DNA of 64,000 nucleotides from Neobacillus sp. FSL H8-0543 (lineage in GTDB: Bacteria > Bacillota > Bacilli > Bacillales > Cytobacillaceae), in assembly GCF_038592905.1 (NCBI RefSeq), contig NZ_CP151943.1, forward strand, positions 2,926,501-2,990,500, given 5' to 3'. Shown here one piece after another: positions 1-8,238 of the stretch; within the stretch, counting starts at the first letter, position 1, and the number at the start of each line of letters is the position of its first letter. Both the position numbers and the translations under genes were made by a program. The notes beneath the pieces are model-generated. The model did no database searches, had not been told where the DNA came from, and was given only the letters and a program-made list of their open reading frames with translations.

Positions 1-1
1 T

Positions 2-1153
2 ATTAAAGGCTTTGAAGCCGCAGGAAAGCTTGTAGGCGCAAGTAAAGCACTGATAGGTATTAAAAGAAAGCATAAAGAAGTAGTTTCTATTTTGAAAGCG
101 AAGATTAATGCGTTACAGCTTGGGGACTTCGTTGAGGTAAAAGAGCTTGAGGATTTTTATCCTGCAGGTGACGAACAGATTTTGGTGTACGAACTAACGG
201 GGAGAATTGTCCCCGAAGCAGGTATTCCCATTCAGGTTGGATGTGTAGTAATCAATTCAGAAACAGCTTTAAATATTTACAATGCAATGATGAAAGAGCC
301 TGTTACGGAAAAATATATCACGGTTGCAGGAGATATACCTAAGCGCTTGACCGTAAAGGTTCCAGTGGGAACACCGATAATAGATGTGTTGAAGCTAAGC
401 GGTATCGATAATTTTGAAGGGTATGCCGTTATTGATGGAGGTCCTATGATGGGGCCAGTCTTGAGCAGTTTAAATGGATTTGTGACAAAGAAAACAAAGG
501 GATTAGTCATTTTAAAAAAGCAGCATAATCTGATTCGAAGAAAATCAATTAGTATGGAACAGGCAATGAGAGTGAATAAATCTTGTGAACAATGTCGTAT
601 GTGTACGGACATGTGTCCTCGTTATTTGCTTGGGCACAACATGCAGCCACATAAGATGATGAGGGTAACAAACTATGCATTGGAGGATGTGGAAGATCAG
701 AAGAGTGCCTATCTTTGCTCCCAGTGTAATTTATGTGAATTGTTCTCATGTCCAATTGGAATATATCCGAGGAATGCCAATCAGTCTATTAAACAGAAAT
801 TAGTTGAAAAAAATATTCGATATACTATGGTGCAGACAACATTCACTGCCCGCAAAAACCGTAAATTCCGCTTTGTTCCAAGTAAGCGTCTTACGGCTAG
901 ATTGGGCTTGTATGGTTATGACAAACCGGCTCCATTGACAGACATTACACTAAAACCAGAGCTTGTATATATTGCAAAAAGCCAGCATGTCGGGGCTCCG
1001 GCAATTCCAGTTGTTTCCGTTGGTGATCACGTAGCCGTTGGACAGCTGATTGGAAGAATTCCTGAAAACAGTTTAGGAGCCGCAATTCATGCAAGCATTT
1101 CTGGAACAGTTGTGGAAATCGAAAATGCTTTTATTGCAATAAGGAGGGACTAA
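2..1153 (+). CDS. pduS: PduS-like RnfC-family electron-transfer protein (5' end outside window)
   Basis: Only the C-terminal 383 residues are in the window; the frame is open from base 2, so the TTG at 92 is not the start. PduS proteins are flavin and iron-sulfur proteins of the RnfC family that pass electrons inside microcompartments (cobalamin reductase in the pdu system). Visible here are two ferredoxin-like cysteine clusters: CEQCRMCTDMCP (bases about 587-622) and CSQCNLCELFSCP (about 718-756), each fit for a [4Fe-4S] cluster, followed by a C-terminal hammerhead/lipoyl-like domain (VGDHVAVGQLIGRIPE). The gene sits 2 bp before the pduT-like shell gene, the same pairing as in pdu operons, where PduS is thought to pass electrons through the PduT cluster. 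Whether cobalamin is the substrate here is unknown because the signature enzyme is upstream. Confidence 0.9.
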   Translation: MKGFEAAGKLVGASKALIGIKRKHKEVVSILKAKINALQLGDFVEVKELEDFYPAGDEQILVYELTGRIVPEAGIPIQVGCVVINSETALNIYNAMMKEPVTEKYITVAGDIPKRLTVKVPVGTPIIDVLKLSGIDNFEGYAVIDGGPMMGPVLSSLNGFVTKKTKGLVILKKQHNLIRRKSISMEQAMRVNKSCEQCRMCTDMCPRYLLGHNMQPHKMMRVTNYALEDVEDQKSAYLCSQCNLCELFSCPIGIYPRNANQSIKQKLVEKNIRYTMVQTTFTARKNRKFRFVPSKRLTARLGLYGYDKPAPLTDITLKPELVYIAKSQHVGAPAIPVVSVGDHVAVGQLIGRIPENSLGAAIHASISGTVVEIENAFIAIRRD

Positions 1154-1155
1154 AA

Positions 1156-1704
1156 ATGTCGAATGCAATAGGGATGGTTGAATTTACAAGCATTGCTCGT
1201 GGTATTTATGTGGCAGATCAGATGGTAAAGATATCTAATGTGGAAATCATTACAGCTGCTTCTACTTGCCCAGGTAAGTATATTGCCATTGTTCATGGTG
1301 ACGTTGCATCCGTTCAGGATTCAGTAGCAATAGGTGAGCGGATGGCAGAAGACTATTTAGTTGATTCTCTTATCATCCCTAATGTTAGTCCTGCGGTATT
1401 TCCCGCAATAACGGGCACAACCATGCCTGATAGAATTCAGGCTCTGGGAATAATAGAGTCCTTCTCCTTGGCAACGATGATTTTAGCTGCGGATGCTATT
1501 CTAAAGACTGCTGATGTTCAAGCACTTGAACTTCGTTTGGGAAATGGAATAGGAGGCAAGGCATATTTTACTTTTACCGGTGATGTGGCTGCGGTTGAAA
1601 CGAGTATTGAAGCAGGAAAGGCAGTAGCAGAAGAAAAAGGTTTGTTGGTAAATGCAGAGGTTATAGCATCGGTATCCGACAGACTAATCCCATGTTTATT
1701 TTAA
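1156..1704 (+). CDS. pduT: PduT-like tandem-BMC trimeric shell protein with Fe-S site
   Basis: 182 residues made of two BMC domains (about 3-90 and 95-180), the length of PduT. Such proteins form pseudohexameric trimers in the facet of the microcompartment shell. The first domain carries Cys38 in a TCPGKY motif; in PduT the equivalent Cys38 from three subunits binds one [4Fe-4S] cluster at the central pore, thought to carry electrons across the shell. The second domain starts with the usual BMC opening (IQALGIIES). RBS AGGAGG lies at the end of pduS. Direct adjacency to the PduS-like gene supports an electron conduit between cytosol and lumen. The call is firm for a BMC-T shell protein and strong for the PduT type because of the cysteine position. 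Confidence 0.92.
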   Translation: MSNAIGMVEFTSIARGIYVADQMVKISNVEIITAASTCPGKYIAIVHGDVASVQDSVAIGERMAEDYLVDSLIIPNVSPAVFPAITGTTMPDRIQALGIIESFSLATMILAADAILKTADVQALELRLGNGIGGKAYFTFTGDVAAVETSIEAGKAVAEEKGLLVNAEVIASVSDRLIPCLF

Positions 1705-1749
1705 GATCTTCTATATTATTAGAATTTAATGCTGAAGGGAGGTGAGGGT

Positions 1750-2409
1750 ATGAGGAAGTTAATCTGTATAAAAGATGTTGAAGCATTTGAAAAGCAGGGG
1801 CAAAAGATAGTTTATATTGAAAGCAATACGATTATCACTCCGGCAGCCAGAGATGCTGCAAAAGTATCCGGAATCGAATTTTCTTACGAGAAAAAAGCCT
1901 GTGAAAGCATTTCACCTGTCCATGAGAAAACCGGCACTGGTGAAATTGACAGTAATATGATTTATGCTGTGCTCAAGTCCATGATGGATAAAGGACTTCT
2001 AAAAGGATTATTAGACAACATACCTGTGCTGCCATATCAAGCTGAGCGTGATTCGGGAGGATTAAAGGTAGTTAGGGGTAATTCAGTTAAGTTTGATGTG
2101 TTTGATACTGGAAATCCTAACGATAAAGTATTTTATCAGGAAGTAATTAGTAAAGAGGATTCCTCCATGAGTGCAGGATTTTTAACGATAGAAAAATCCA
2201 GCTTTGAATGGGAACTCTGTTATGAAGAAATTGATTATGTAATAGAAGGTACGTTGACGATATCGATTAATGGAAAAACCTTCACAGCGTATCCTGGAGA
2301 TGTGGTCTATGTACCGTCAGGCTCTAAGGTAATATGGGGTTCACCGGATAAGGTTAAACTTTTTTATACTACATATCCAGCTAACTGGTCTGACACGATG
2401 CAGAAGTAA
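1750..2409 (+). CDS. eutQ: EutQ-like cupin protein of the microcompartment operon
   Basis: 219 residues from the ATG at 1750, chosen because GGGAGGTGAG lies just before it; an in-frame ATG at 1729 is upstream of that RBS. The N-terminal part has the ITPAARDAAKVSGI segment typical of EutQ-type proteins, and the C-terminal half (about 110-219) is a single-stranded beta-helix (cupin) with GDVVYVPSGS. EutQ of ethanolamine operons has been reported to have acetate kinase activity and to act in microcompartment assembly; homologues occur in many glycyl-radical microcompartment loci. The gene lies between two shell genes in a tight operon. Its exact role in this operon is not visible from sequence. 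Confidence 0.85.
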   Translation: MRKLICIKDVEAFEKQGQKIVYIESNTIITPAARDAAKVSGIEFSYEKKACESISPVHEKTGTGEIDSNMIYAVLKSMMDKGLLKGLLDNIPVLPYQAERDSGGLKVVRGNSVKFDVFDTGNPNDKVFYQEVISKEDSSMSAGFLTIEKSSFEWELCYEEIDYVIEGTLTISINGKTFTAYPGDVVYVPSGSKVIWGSPDKVKLFYTTYPANWSDTMQK

Positions 2410-2421
2410 GGAGGTGGATAA

Positions 2422-3024
2422 ATGCAGGCACTTGGATTAATCGAGACAAGAGGGCTCCTTGCTGCAGTTGAAAGTGCTGATGCAATGCTAAAGGCAGCAG
2501 CCGTTACCCTTATAGACAAGACCCATGTTGGAGGAGGTCTTGTATCCATTGCTGTCACCGGTGAAGTAGCTTCCGTACAAGCTGCAGTAGAAGCCGGTAC
2601 AGCAGCAGTAAGACAAATCAATAACGAATTGCTGATATCTTTCCATGTCATTCCACGTCCTCATGATGAAGTGGCTGGTCTGTTGAGTGATGTAAAATCG
2701 CCTGAGAATGAGAGAGGTCAGTTATTTGAACCGCTGAAAGCTGAAACAAAAGAGGAAGCAGAAGTGGAGAAAACAGAAGTCGAAGAAAAAGTGACAGTAG
2801 CAGATAGGGAAAAAATAAATAAGAGTAAGATCGATTCTATCGTTCTTAAATATGGGTTTGTAGAAGCCTTTGAGTTTCTGAACAGCCTTAAAGTAACAAA
2901 ACTTCGAACTATTGCTCGCGAATATAAGGACTTAAGCATCGCGGGAAGATTGATTTCAAAGGCAGATAAGAAAAAGCTGCTGGCAGTGTTTGATGAATAC
3001 TATTCTACTAAACAACTAGATTAA
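2422..3024 (+). CDS. BMC-H shell protein with C-terminal helical extension
   Basis: 200 residues. Residues 1-90 are a canonical hexamer-forming BMC domain of PduA/EutM type (MQALGLIETRGLLAAVESADAML, ending in HVIPRPHDEV). After it come a glutamate/lysine-rich linker (about 100-130) and a helical domain of about 65 residues containing LNSLKVTKLRTIAREY and GRLISKADKKKLL. That pattern resembles SAP/Rho-N-like small helical domains, which is a motif impression and not a search result. EutK also carries an extra C-terminal helical domain on a BMC domain, so an extension that faces the lumen or cytosol and binds a partner or nucleic acid is plausible. RBS GGAGGTGG precedes the ATG. The operon context supports a shell role. 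Confidence 0.85.
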   Translation: MQALGLIETRGLLAAVESADAMLKAAAVTLIDKTHVGGGLVSIAVTGEVASVQAAVEAGTAAVRQINNELLISFHVIPRPHDEVAGLLSDVKSPENERGQLFEPLKAETKEEAEVEKTEVEEKVTVADREKINKSKIDSIVLKYGFVEAFEFLNSLKVTKLRTIAREYKDLSIAGRLISKADKKKLLAVFDEYYSTKQLD

Positions 3025-3048
3025 TAGAAAAGGGAGGGGAATCCTCTA

Positions 3049-4572
3049 ATGGAAAATTTTGATTACGATTTAAGATCCATACAATCAGTAAGAAATCTTG
3101 CACAAATGGGAAAAACCGCAGCCGATCAAATCGCAGAATATACAGAAGAGCAGATTGATAGAATCTTGCGCAATATGGTAAAGGTCGCCGCAGAAAATGC
3201 CGTTCAACTAGCGAGAATGGCGGTTGAAGAAACTGGTTTTGGTAAAGTTGCAGATAAGACTTATAAAAACCACTTGGCCTCTACTATTTTGTATAAATCG
3301 ATTAAGGATATGAAAACGGTCGGTGTGGTTCGAGAAAATCTAGAAGAAAAAATAATGGATGTGGCAGAACCGGTTGGTTTAATTATGGGGATCATTCCTT
3401 CAACGAATCCAACCTCAACAGCTATTTATAAAGCGATGATTGCCATTAAGTCACGGAATGCCATTGTATTTTCACCGCATCCATCTGCAGCAAAATGTAC
3501 GATGGAGGCAGCAGTTCTGATGAACAAGGCAGCTGAAGAGGCAGGTGCTCCTGCGAACATTGTTGGCTGTATTTCCTTACCAACCATGGATGCAACAAAT
3601 GAGTTGATGAAAAGCAAAGAAGTGAAGATGATTATTGCCACTGGCGGACCTGGGCTGGTAAAGGCTGCGTATAGTGCAGGAAAACCTGCTTTGGGTGTTG
3701 GTGCAGGTAACTGCCCGGCCTACATTGAGAGAAGTGCGAATGTTAAACAGGCTGTTACAAATATTTTAGCCAGTAAGACCTTTGATTATGGCACCATTTG
3801 TGCTTCTGAGCAATCTATCATTGTGGAGGAGTACAATCGCGAGCAGGTAATCGTAGAATTAAAAAATCAGGGCGCCTATTTTATGAGTCCGGAAGAAACT
3901 TCTAAAGTCTGTGGATTGTTGTTTAAAAATGGACATGCCATGAATGCAAAGTTTGTAGGAAGATCACCTCTGGTGATTGCAGAGGCAGCAGGATTCTCCA
4001 TTCCGGAAAATACAACCGTTTTAATAGGCGAACAGCACGGGGTCGGGTCTAGTGATCCACTATCCTATGAAAAGCTGACATCCGTACTGGCTTTTTATAC
4101 AGTAAAGGATTGGCAGGAAGCTTGTGAACTTTGTATTAAGTTGTTGCAGAATGGCATTGGCCATAGTATGAGTCTTCATACGGAAAATAGAGATATTGTC
4201 ATGAAATTTGCAAAGAAACCAGCAGCACGTATTTTAGTTAATACGGGAAGTACACAAGGAGCTACCGGAGCAAGTACTGGACTTATGCCTTCTTTTACAC
4301 TGGGATGTGGTACCTGGGGTGGAAGTTCTATCTCTGAAAATGTCAGCCCAATACATTTGATCAATATCAAACGAGTGGCATACGGATTAAGAGATTGCAG
4401 CACTTTAGCTTCAGCGGATCCAACATTCAACTATCCTGAGCTTGAATGTGAAAAGAGTGTTGAAAGTGGCTCTGAAACTACCTCTTCCTATACATCACAG
4501 ATTAATATCGCTGATAATGAACAGCTTTTAAAGCTGATCAATGAGTTAGTGGTTGCGATGAAGAGGGGGTAA
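3049..4572 (+). CDS. CoA-acylating aldehyde dehydrogenase of the microcompartment (EutE/PduP type)
   Basis: 507 residues. Converts an aldehyde, CoA and NAD+ to acyl-CoA and NADH inside the microcompartment; PduL encoded next then makes the acyl phosphate. The catalytic cysteine is Cys251 in GTICASEQS, and the nucleotide-binding segment IATGGPGLVKAAYSAGKPALGVGAGN is split over residues about 197-222. There is no obvious N-terminal encapsulation helix. Instead the protein ends, after a Ser/Thr/Glu-rich linker (about 470-483), in a short amphipathic helix (NEQLLKLINELVVAMKRG), which fits a C-terminal encapsulation peptide. RBS AAGGGAGGGG precedes the ATG. Whether the substrate is acetaldehyde or propionaldehyde cannot be told without the upstream signature enzyme. 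Confidence 0.93.
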   Translation: MENFDYDLRSIQSVRNLAQMGKTAADQIAEYTEEQIDRILRNMVKVAAENAVQLARMAVEETGFGKVADKTYKNHLASTILYKSIKDMKTVGVVRENLEEKIMDVAEPVGLIMGIIPSTNPTSTAIYKAMIAIKSRNAIVFSPHPSAAKCTMEAAVLMNKAAEEAGAPANIVGCISLPTMDATNELMKSKEVKMIIATGGPGLVKAAYSAGKPALGVGAGNCPAYIERSANVKQAVTNILASKTFDYGTICASEQSIIVEEYNREQVIVELKNQGAYFMSPEETSKVCGLLFKNGHAMNAKFVGRSPLVIAEAAGFSIPENTTVLIGEQHGVGSSDPLSYEKLTSVLAFYTVKDWQEACELCIKLLQNGIGHSMSLHTENRDIVMKFAKKPAARILVNTGSTQGATGASTGLMPSFTLGCGTWGGSSISENVSPIHLINIKRVAYGLRDCSTLASADPTFNYPELECEKSVESGSETTSSYTSQINIADNEQLLKLINELVVAMKRG

Positions 4573-4578
4573 GCTAAA

Positions 4579-5229
4579 ATGGAAAAACATGAGGATGTCC
4601 TGAAACTTTTGATGGAGGCACTGCAAGAACATATCACCCCAACAGAAGTGAAAGAGGATACTTATGATATTCCGGTAGGAGTTTCTAATCGGCATATTCA
4701 TCTATCCAAAGAGGATTTAAACCATTTGTTCGGAGAAGGATATCAGATGTCAAAACTAAAAGACCTGTCACAGCCTGGTCAATATGCGTGTAAGGAAACA
4801 GTAACCATTTGCGGACCTAAAGGCGCGATTGAAAAGGTTAGAATTCTTGGACCTGTACGCAGTAAGACACAGGTGGAAATTCTTGAAGGAGATTTCTATA
4901 AGCTTGGGAAAGTGACAGAACCTAGATTGTCTGGCGATTTACAAGGAACCCCTGGAATCACCTTAGTGGGTCCAAAAGGTTCCGTCCAGACTAAAGAAGG
5001 TTTGATTGTTGCTCAAAGGCATATACACATGACCCCTGAAGATGCAAAGCGTTTTGATGTTCATGATGGTCAGGTTGTGTCTATTGAAATAAAGGGTCCA
5101 CGAGGCGGCATTTACAAAAATGTTGCTGTTCGAGCAAATGATTCATCTCTTCTCGAATGTCATATCGATATTGAAGAGGCAAATGCGATGAATGTTAATT
5201 CGTTAACGAAAATTAAACTAATAAAATAA
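4579..5229 (+). CDS. pduL: PduL-type phosphotransacylase
   Basis: 216 residues. PduL converts acyl-CoA and phosphate to acyl phosphate and CoA, recycling CoA within the microcompartment lumen. The two pseudo-repeated halves each carry the zinc-binding histidine motif: SNRHIHLS near residue 36-43 and QRHIHMTP near 146-153. The first about 20 residues (KHEDVLKLLMEALQEH) form an amphipathic helix that fits an N-terminal encapsulation peptide. The length matches lumenal PduL. It starts 6 bp after the aldehyde dehydrogenase, so the two consecutive steps are translated together. Confidence 0.95.
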   Translation: MEKHEDVLKLLMEALQEHITPTEVKEDTYDIPVGVSNRHIHLSKEDLNHLFGEGYQMSKLKDLSQPGQYACKETVTICGPKGAIEKVRILGPVRSKTQVEILEGDFYKLGKVTEPRLSGDLQGTPGITLVGPKGSVQTKEGLIVAQRHIHMTPEDAKRFDVHDGQVVSIEIKGPRGGIYKNVAVRANDSSLLECHIDIEEANAMNVNSLTKIKLIK

Positions 5230-5249
5230 AATTAATGGAGGTATGAAAA

Positions 5250-5564
5250 GTGAGATTCGATGCATTAGGAATGATAGAAACAAAAGGTTTAGTAGGAGCT
5301 ATTGAGGCTGCAGATGCAATGGTTAAAGCAGCAAATGTTAATCTAATTGGTAAAGAACTAGTTGGCGGTGGTTTGGTAACGGTAATGGTAAGAGGTGACG
5401 TAGGTGCAGTAAAGGCAGCAACTGATGCTGGAGCTGCTGCAGCTCAACGTGTTGGTGAACTGATTTCTGTCCATGTTATCCCACGTCCACATGCAGAAGT
5501 TGAAGTTATTCTTCCAGTTGAAAAGGTAGAAAAGGTAGAAAATGAACCTGTTTTAGCGAAATAA
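5250..5564 (+). CDS. BMC-H shell protein (PduA/EutM type), copy 1
   Basis: 104 residues, GTG start at 5250 placed 7 nt after GGAGGT; the nearer ATG at 5243 is in another frame. A single BMC domain (residues 1-90) with the core [27 protein letters not shown] split by the pore loop, ending in [11 protein letters not shown]. Hexamers tile the shell facet and the pore passes small substrates. A short tail [10 protein letters not shown] distinguishes it from the next gene, with which it shares nearly all residues and most codons, so the pair arose by a recent tandem duplication or is kept alike by gene conversion. Confidence 0.95.
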   Translation: MRFDALGMIETKGLVGAIEAADAMVKAANVNLIGKELVGGGLVTVMVRGDVGAVKAATDAGAAAAQRVGELISVHVIPRPHAEVEVILPVEKVEKVENEPVLAK

Positions 5565-5589
5565 AATAAAAATATTGGAGGTAAGAATT

Positions 5590-5883
5590 ATGAAATATGA
5601 TGCATTAGGAATGGTTGAAACAAAGGGTTTAGTAGGAGCTATTGAGGCTGCAGATGCAATGGTTAAAGCAGCGAATGTTTACTTGATCGGTAAAGAACAT
5701 GTTGGCGGTGGTTTGGTAACGGTAATGGTGAGAGGTGATGTAGGTGCAGTAAAGGCAGCAACTGATGCTGGAGCCGCTGCAGCTCAGCGTGTTGGTGAAC
5801 TAATCTCTGTTCATGTCATCCCGCGTCCACACGCTGAAGTTGAAGTTGTACTTCCTTCAGGTGGAATATCAAAGAGTCTGTAA
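5590..5883 (+). CDS. BMC-H shell protein (PduA/EutM type), copy 2
   Basis: 97 residues from the ATG at 5590 after TTGGAGGTAAG; the TTG at 5575 is part of that RBS and is not used. It is almost identical to the preceding shell protein over residues 1-90; the differences I can read are small (for example N to Y in the AANV segment, L to H in KEHVGGG, I to V near the end) plus a different tail (PSGGISKSL). Last gene of the microcompartment operon, followed by an intrinsic terminator. Role as a facet hexamer is known for the family. Confidence 0.95.
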   Translation: MKYDALGMVETKGLVGAIEAADAMVKAANVYLIGKEHVGGGLVTVMVRGDVGAVKAATDAGAAAAQRVGELISVHVIPRPHAEVEVVLPSGGISKSL

Positions 5884-5984
5884 ATTAAGTTGAATCAATA
5901 GGAATTACACTGATCTTGAGAAGTACAGACTATAGTTATGTCATTTAGTTTATCTGGAGTGTATTTCTCAATTCATTAATAAAG

Positions 5985-6015
5985 AAAGGCAACTTCCGTA
6001 AAGTTGCCTTTTTCC
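5985..6015 (+). terminator. Intrinsic terminator of the microcompartment operon
   Basis: Ten-base perfect arms AAGGCAACTT (5986-5995) and AAGTTGCCTT (6001-6010), 5-nt loop, followed by TTTCCTTTT. The rest of the 363-bp gap (5884-6246) holds no ORF or clear motif that I can see apart from the RBS of the next gene. Confidence 0.9.
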
Positions 6016-6246
6016 TTTTGAGTAATATAAACATGAACTTTTAAACTAAATCCCTTTATGAGATAATAAGATTGATATGTTTTTTCATTGAATAGGAAAA
6101 CTATATATTTTTTAATGGAGAGCCTGTCACCAAGGGATAATTAAGTCCTTAATAGAAGACCTTTCTTATCTAACCAATAAAATTACAGCCATCTGTTTGA
6201 TAGCAATTAGCCGGAGATAAAGAGAAATCAAAGGAGGCAGTCAAAC

Positions 6247-6549
6247 ATGAACATCCTATATGCAGTAGTAGCTTTAACTTATATAATGATCCTAGTTTTG
6301 GCTTATGGCATTACAATTTTAACAAAAATGGATGAAGAAAAAAGCGAGAAAATAATAAACAAAGCTTTTAATAATGCATTTTCTATCCTTGCTTTTGGTT
6401 TGCTCATCGTCTATAGCCTTTTTGTACTTCCACATATCACCCTAGATAATCAAACCACTTCCTATCTAATTCTAGCAAGCAAATTTATTTCAGTATTTAC
6501 ACTTGGCGGCAGTCTCTTTGTCTTAAAAAGAAAAAGATGTAACCAATGA
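6247..6549 (+). CDS. Small three-helix membrane protein, unknown function
   Basis: 100 residues, start ATG 10 nt after AAAGGAGGC. Three hydrophobic segments can be seen: about 3-25, 48-65 and 75-93, with a charged stretch (KMDEEKSEKIINK) between the first and second. The C-terminus is basic (KRKRCNQ). I do not recognise a family. It is monocistronic: it has its own RBS and is followed by a strong terminator. Function unknown. Confidence 0.7.
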   Translation: MNILYAVVALTYIMILVLAYGITILTKMDEEKSEKIINKAFNNAFSILAFGLLIVYSLFVLPHITLDNQTTSYLILASKFISVFTLGGSLFVLKRKRCNQ

Positions 6550-6563
6550 GTTCCCTTCAAATA

Positions 6564-6606
6564 AAAAGGCAGCCCTTAAAATAGTAAAGGGGCTGCCTTT
6601 TTTTAT
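6564..6606 (+). terminator. Intrinsic terminator
   Basis: Arms AAAGGCAGCCC (6565-6575) and GGGCTGCCTTT (6590-6600) followed by a T-run. Ends the small membrane protein transcript. Confidence 0.9.
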
Positions 6607-6721
6607 TATGCATTACCTTTGTCAAAGTGGTACACCCTGTAATTAAGCATAAAACATAATTGTAATGTTACTTAGTGCATGATAAAATATGTTTATGTAA
6701 CCTTATCTAGGAGGAAATCCT

Positions 6722-7285
6722 GTGGAGTTTGTCGACCCTATAAAGGATATTGAAAGTATCAATGCAATAAAAATGATATTAAGGAAACAATCACAACGAG
6801 ATTTATTGCTATTTGTTTTTGGGATTAATACGGGAATAAGAGTAAGTGATTTACTTTCACTAAAGGTTGACGATATTTGGGATGGAGCGAAGATCAGGGA
6901 ATTTTTATATTTAAAGGATACGAATGACGAAGAAGCAAGTGTATACTACATAAATTCTGCCATCCAATCTGAGTTAAAGAATTACCTATATAGTTATGAG
7001 TTTAATGAAAGTGATTTTCTATTTAAGTCAAAGAAGAATAATCAACCGATTACTCGACAGCAAGCCTATCGAATCATTAATAAAGCGGCCAAAGAGGTTG
7101 GGATTCCAGGGAAAATAGGGACACACACACTAAGAAAAACCTTTGGGTATCATGCCTATCGAAAAGGTATTGCTATTTCAATCCTAATGGAAATTTATAA
7201 TCATCACGCTCCTTCTGAAACATTAAGATACATAGGGATAAATAAAGATGAGAAGCGTCTCATTAAAGTGGATGTAAATTTATAG
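6722..7285 (+). CDS. Short tyrosine recombinase (catalytic domain only)
   Basis: 187 residues, GTG start 6 nt after TAGGAGGAAATCC. It covers just the catalytic domain of phage-integrase-family recombinases, without the N-terminal core-binding domain. The active-site set is visible: Arg in NTGIRVSDLL (about residue 40), HTLRK (His and Arg, about 138-141), a later His in YNHHAPS and the nucleophile Tyr in LRYIGI (about 176). Such short stand-alone integrases are frequent in Bacillus chromosomes and are not necessarily tied to a phage. No att-like repeat or other mobile genes were seen nearby. Confidence 0.85.
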   Translation: MEFVDPIKDIESINAIKMILRKQSQRDLLLFVFGINTGIRVSDLLSLKVDDIWDGAKIREFLYLKDTNDEEASVYYINSAIQSELKNYLYSYEFNESDFLFKSKKNNQPITRQQAYRIINKAAKEVGIPGKIGTHTLRKTFGYHAYRKGIAISILMEIYNHHAPSETLRYIGINKDEKRLIKVDVNL

Positions 7286-7311
7286 TTAGATTTTAGAAGT
7301 GAAACACAAAA

Positions 7312-7338
7312 CAAAAAACCTCCACCATAGGGGGAGGT
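7312..7338 (-). terminator. Intrinsic terminator for the Usp-like gene
   Basis: Read on the minus strand: arms around ACCTCC / GGAGGT (7318-7323 and 7333-7338) followed by a run of T (the A-run 7312-7317 on plus). It is just downstream of the minus-strand gene ending at 7345. Confidence 0.75.
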
Positions 7339-7344
7339 AATATT

Positions 7345-8037
7345 TTATAAATAATCATCTTCAGGGGTTAAGTTTGTATCCATTTCAACATTTTTAAATT
7401 CATTGACGATATCCTCGTTCACCTGGACTTGTAATGTTTCTTGGTCCTTCATAAATTTGAAAATACCATTATTAAAGTCAGTTCCAAATTCCTTGAAAAA
7501 TATCCCTTCAAATTCCACATTCTTCGTATACTTGAAGATGAGGCGGTAGTCCTCGTGCTCCTTAACAAGGTATGCACGTACTCCCTTTTCGAAATTCCTA
7601 TCAGGGTTTTTAAGATAACGGGCAACGGAAATAATATGAAGGTCCACAAAAGGTATTTCACGCAGTAAAGAGTTTATAATAGACCCTTTTGCAATTTGCT
7701 CCCAACGACTCTGTGCTGTTTGACCGAGAATAATCTGTGTAATATTTTTTTCTCTGGCAACCTCGGCAATCACTTTTGATATCGGTCTTTTTTCATTATC
7801 TTTAATAATAAATGCATCCGCACTATGTTGATCAGCTAATTGTTTCCATCTTGTAATATAATTCGTCTTTTCAGCATCCAATTCATCAAATGGCGTAGGG
7901 TCAACGGTGAGTATGAATAGAGGGCAATCTAGCATATTTGCAATTTTACAGCCTCGTTGAATGAGACGTTCCCCATTTGGACCATAATATACGCAGACGA
8001 GGATGCTTTCGTCCATACGTACCTTTGTTTTCTTCAT
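7345..8037 (-). CDS. Universal stress protein / KdpD-type Usp domain protein
   Basis: 230 residues, ATG after GAGGTGAAAAATCA. Residues about 8-145 form a Usp fold: the opening SILVCVYYGPNGERLIQRG, then ISKVIAEVAREKNITQIILGQTAQSRWE, which is like the ATP-binding Usp domain in the cytoplasmic part of KdpD potassium sensors. The C-terminal about 80 residues (acidic, ends EDDYL) have no recognised motif. Divergent from the mrp operon, so a role in ion stress is possible but inferred only from position. Confidence 0.75.
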   Translation of the reverse strand: MKKTKVRMDESILVCVYYGPNGERLIQRGCKIANMLDCPLFILTVDPTPFDELDAEKTNYITRWKQLADQHSADAFIIKDNEKRPISKVIAEVAREKNITQIILGQTAQSRWEQIAKGSIINSLLREIPFVDLHIISVARYLKNPDRNFEKGVRAYLVKEHEDYRLIFKYTKNVEFEGIFFKEFGTDFNNGIFKFMKDQETLQVQVNEDIVNEFKNVEMDTNLTPEDDYL

Positions 8038-8238
8038 TGATTTTTCACCTCGGGTTAAATGTGAATTAACACAAGCAAGTACTTTACTTTAAACTATGTA
8101 TGACTATAACTCATGCCACACTTTCAGTCAATCTATTTATAAATATCTCGATTTGAGATAAAGCTAGTGATAATGGGGATTCAATTACTTTGAAGACCGT
8201 TTATTTTTTAAAAACACTTCATGAAGGAGGGGGCACAT

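Noticed and set aside
6722..7285. Prophage or integrative element marked by the tyrosine recombinase
   Set aside because: No other phage or conjugation genes, direct repeats or tRNA target are nearby; the gene looks like a resident short integrase.
8057..8070. TGTGAATTAACACA as a Crp/Fnr box before mrpA
   Set aside because: The spacing between TGTGA and ACACA is wrong for a TGTGA-N6-TCACA site.
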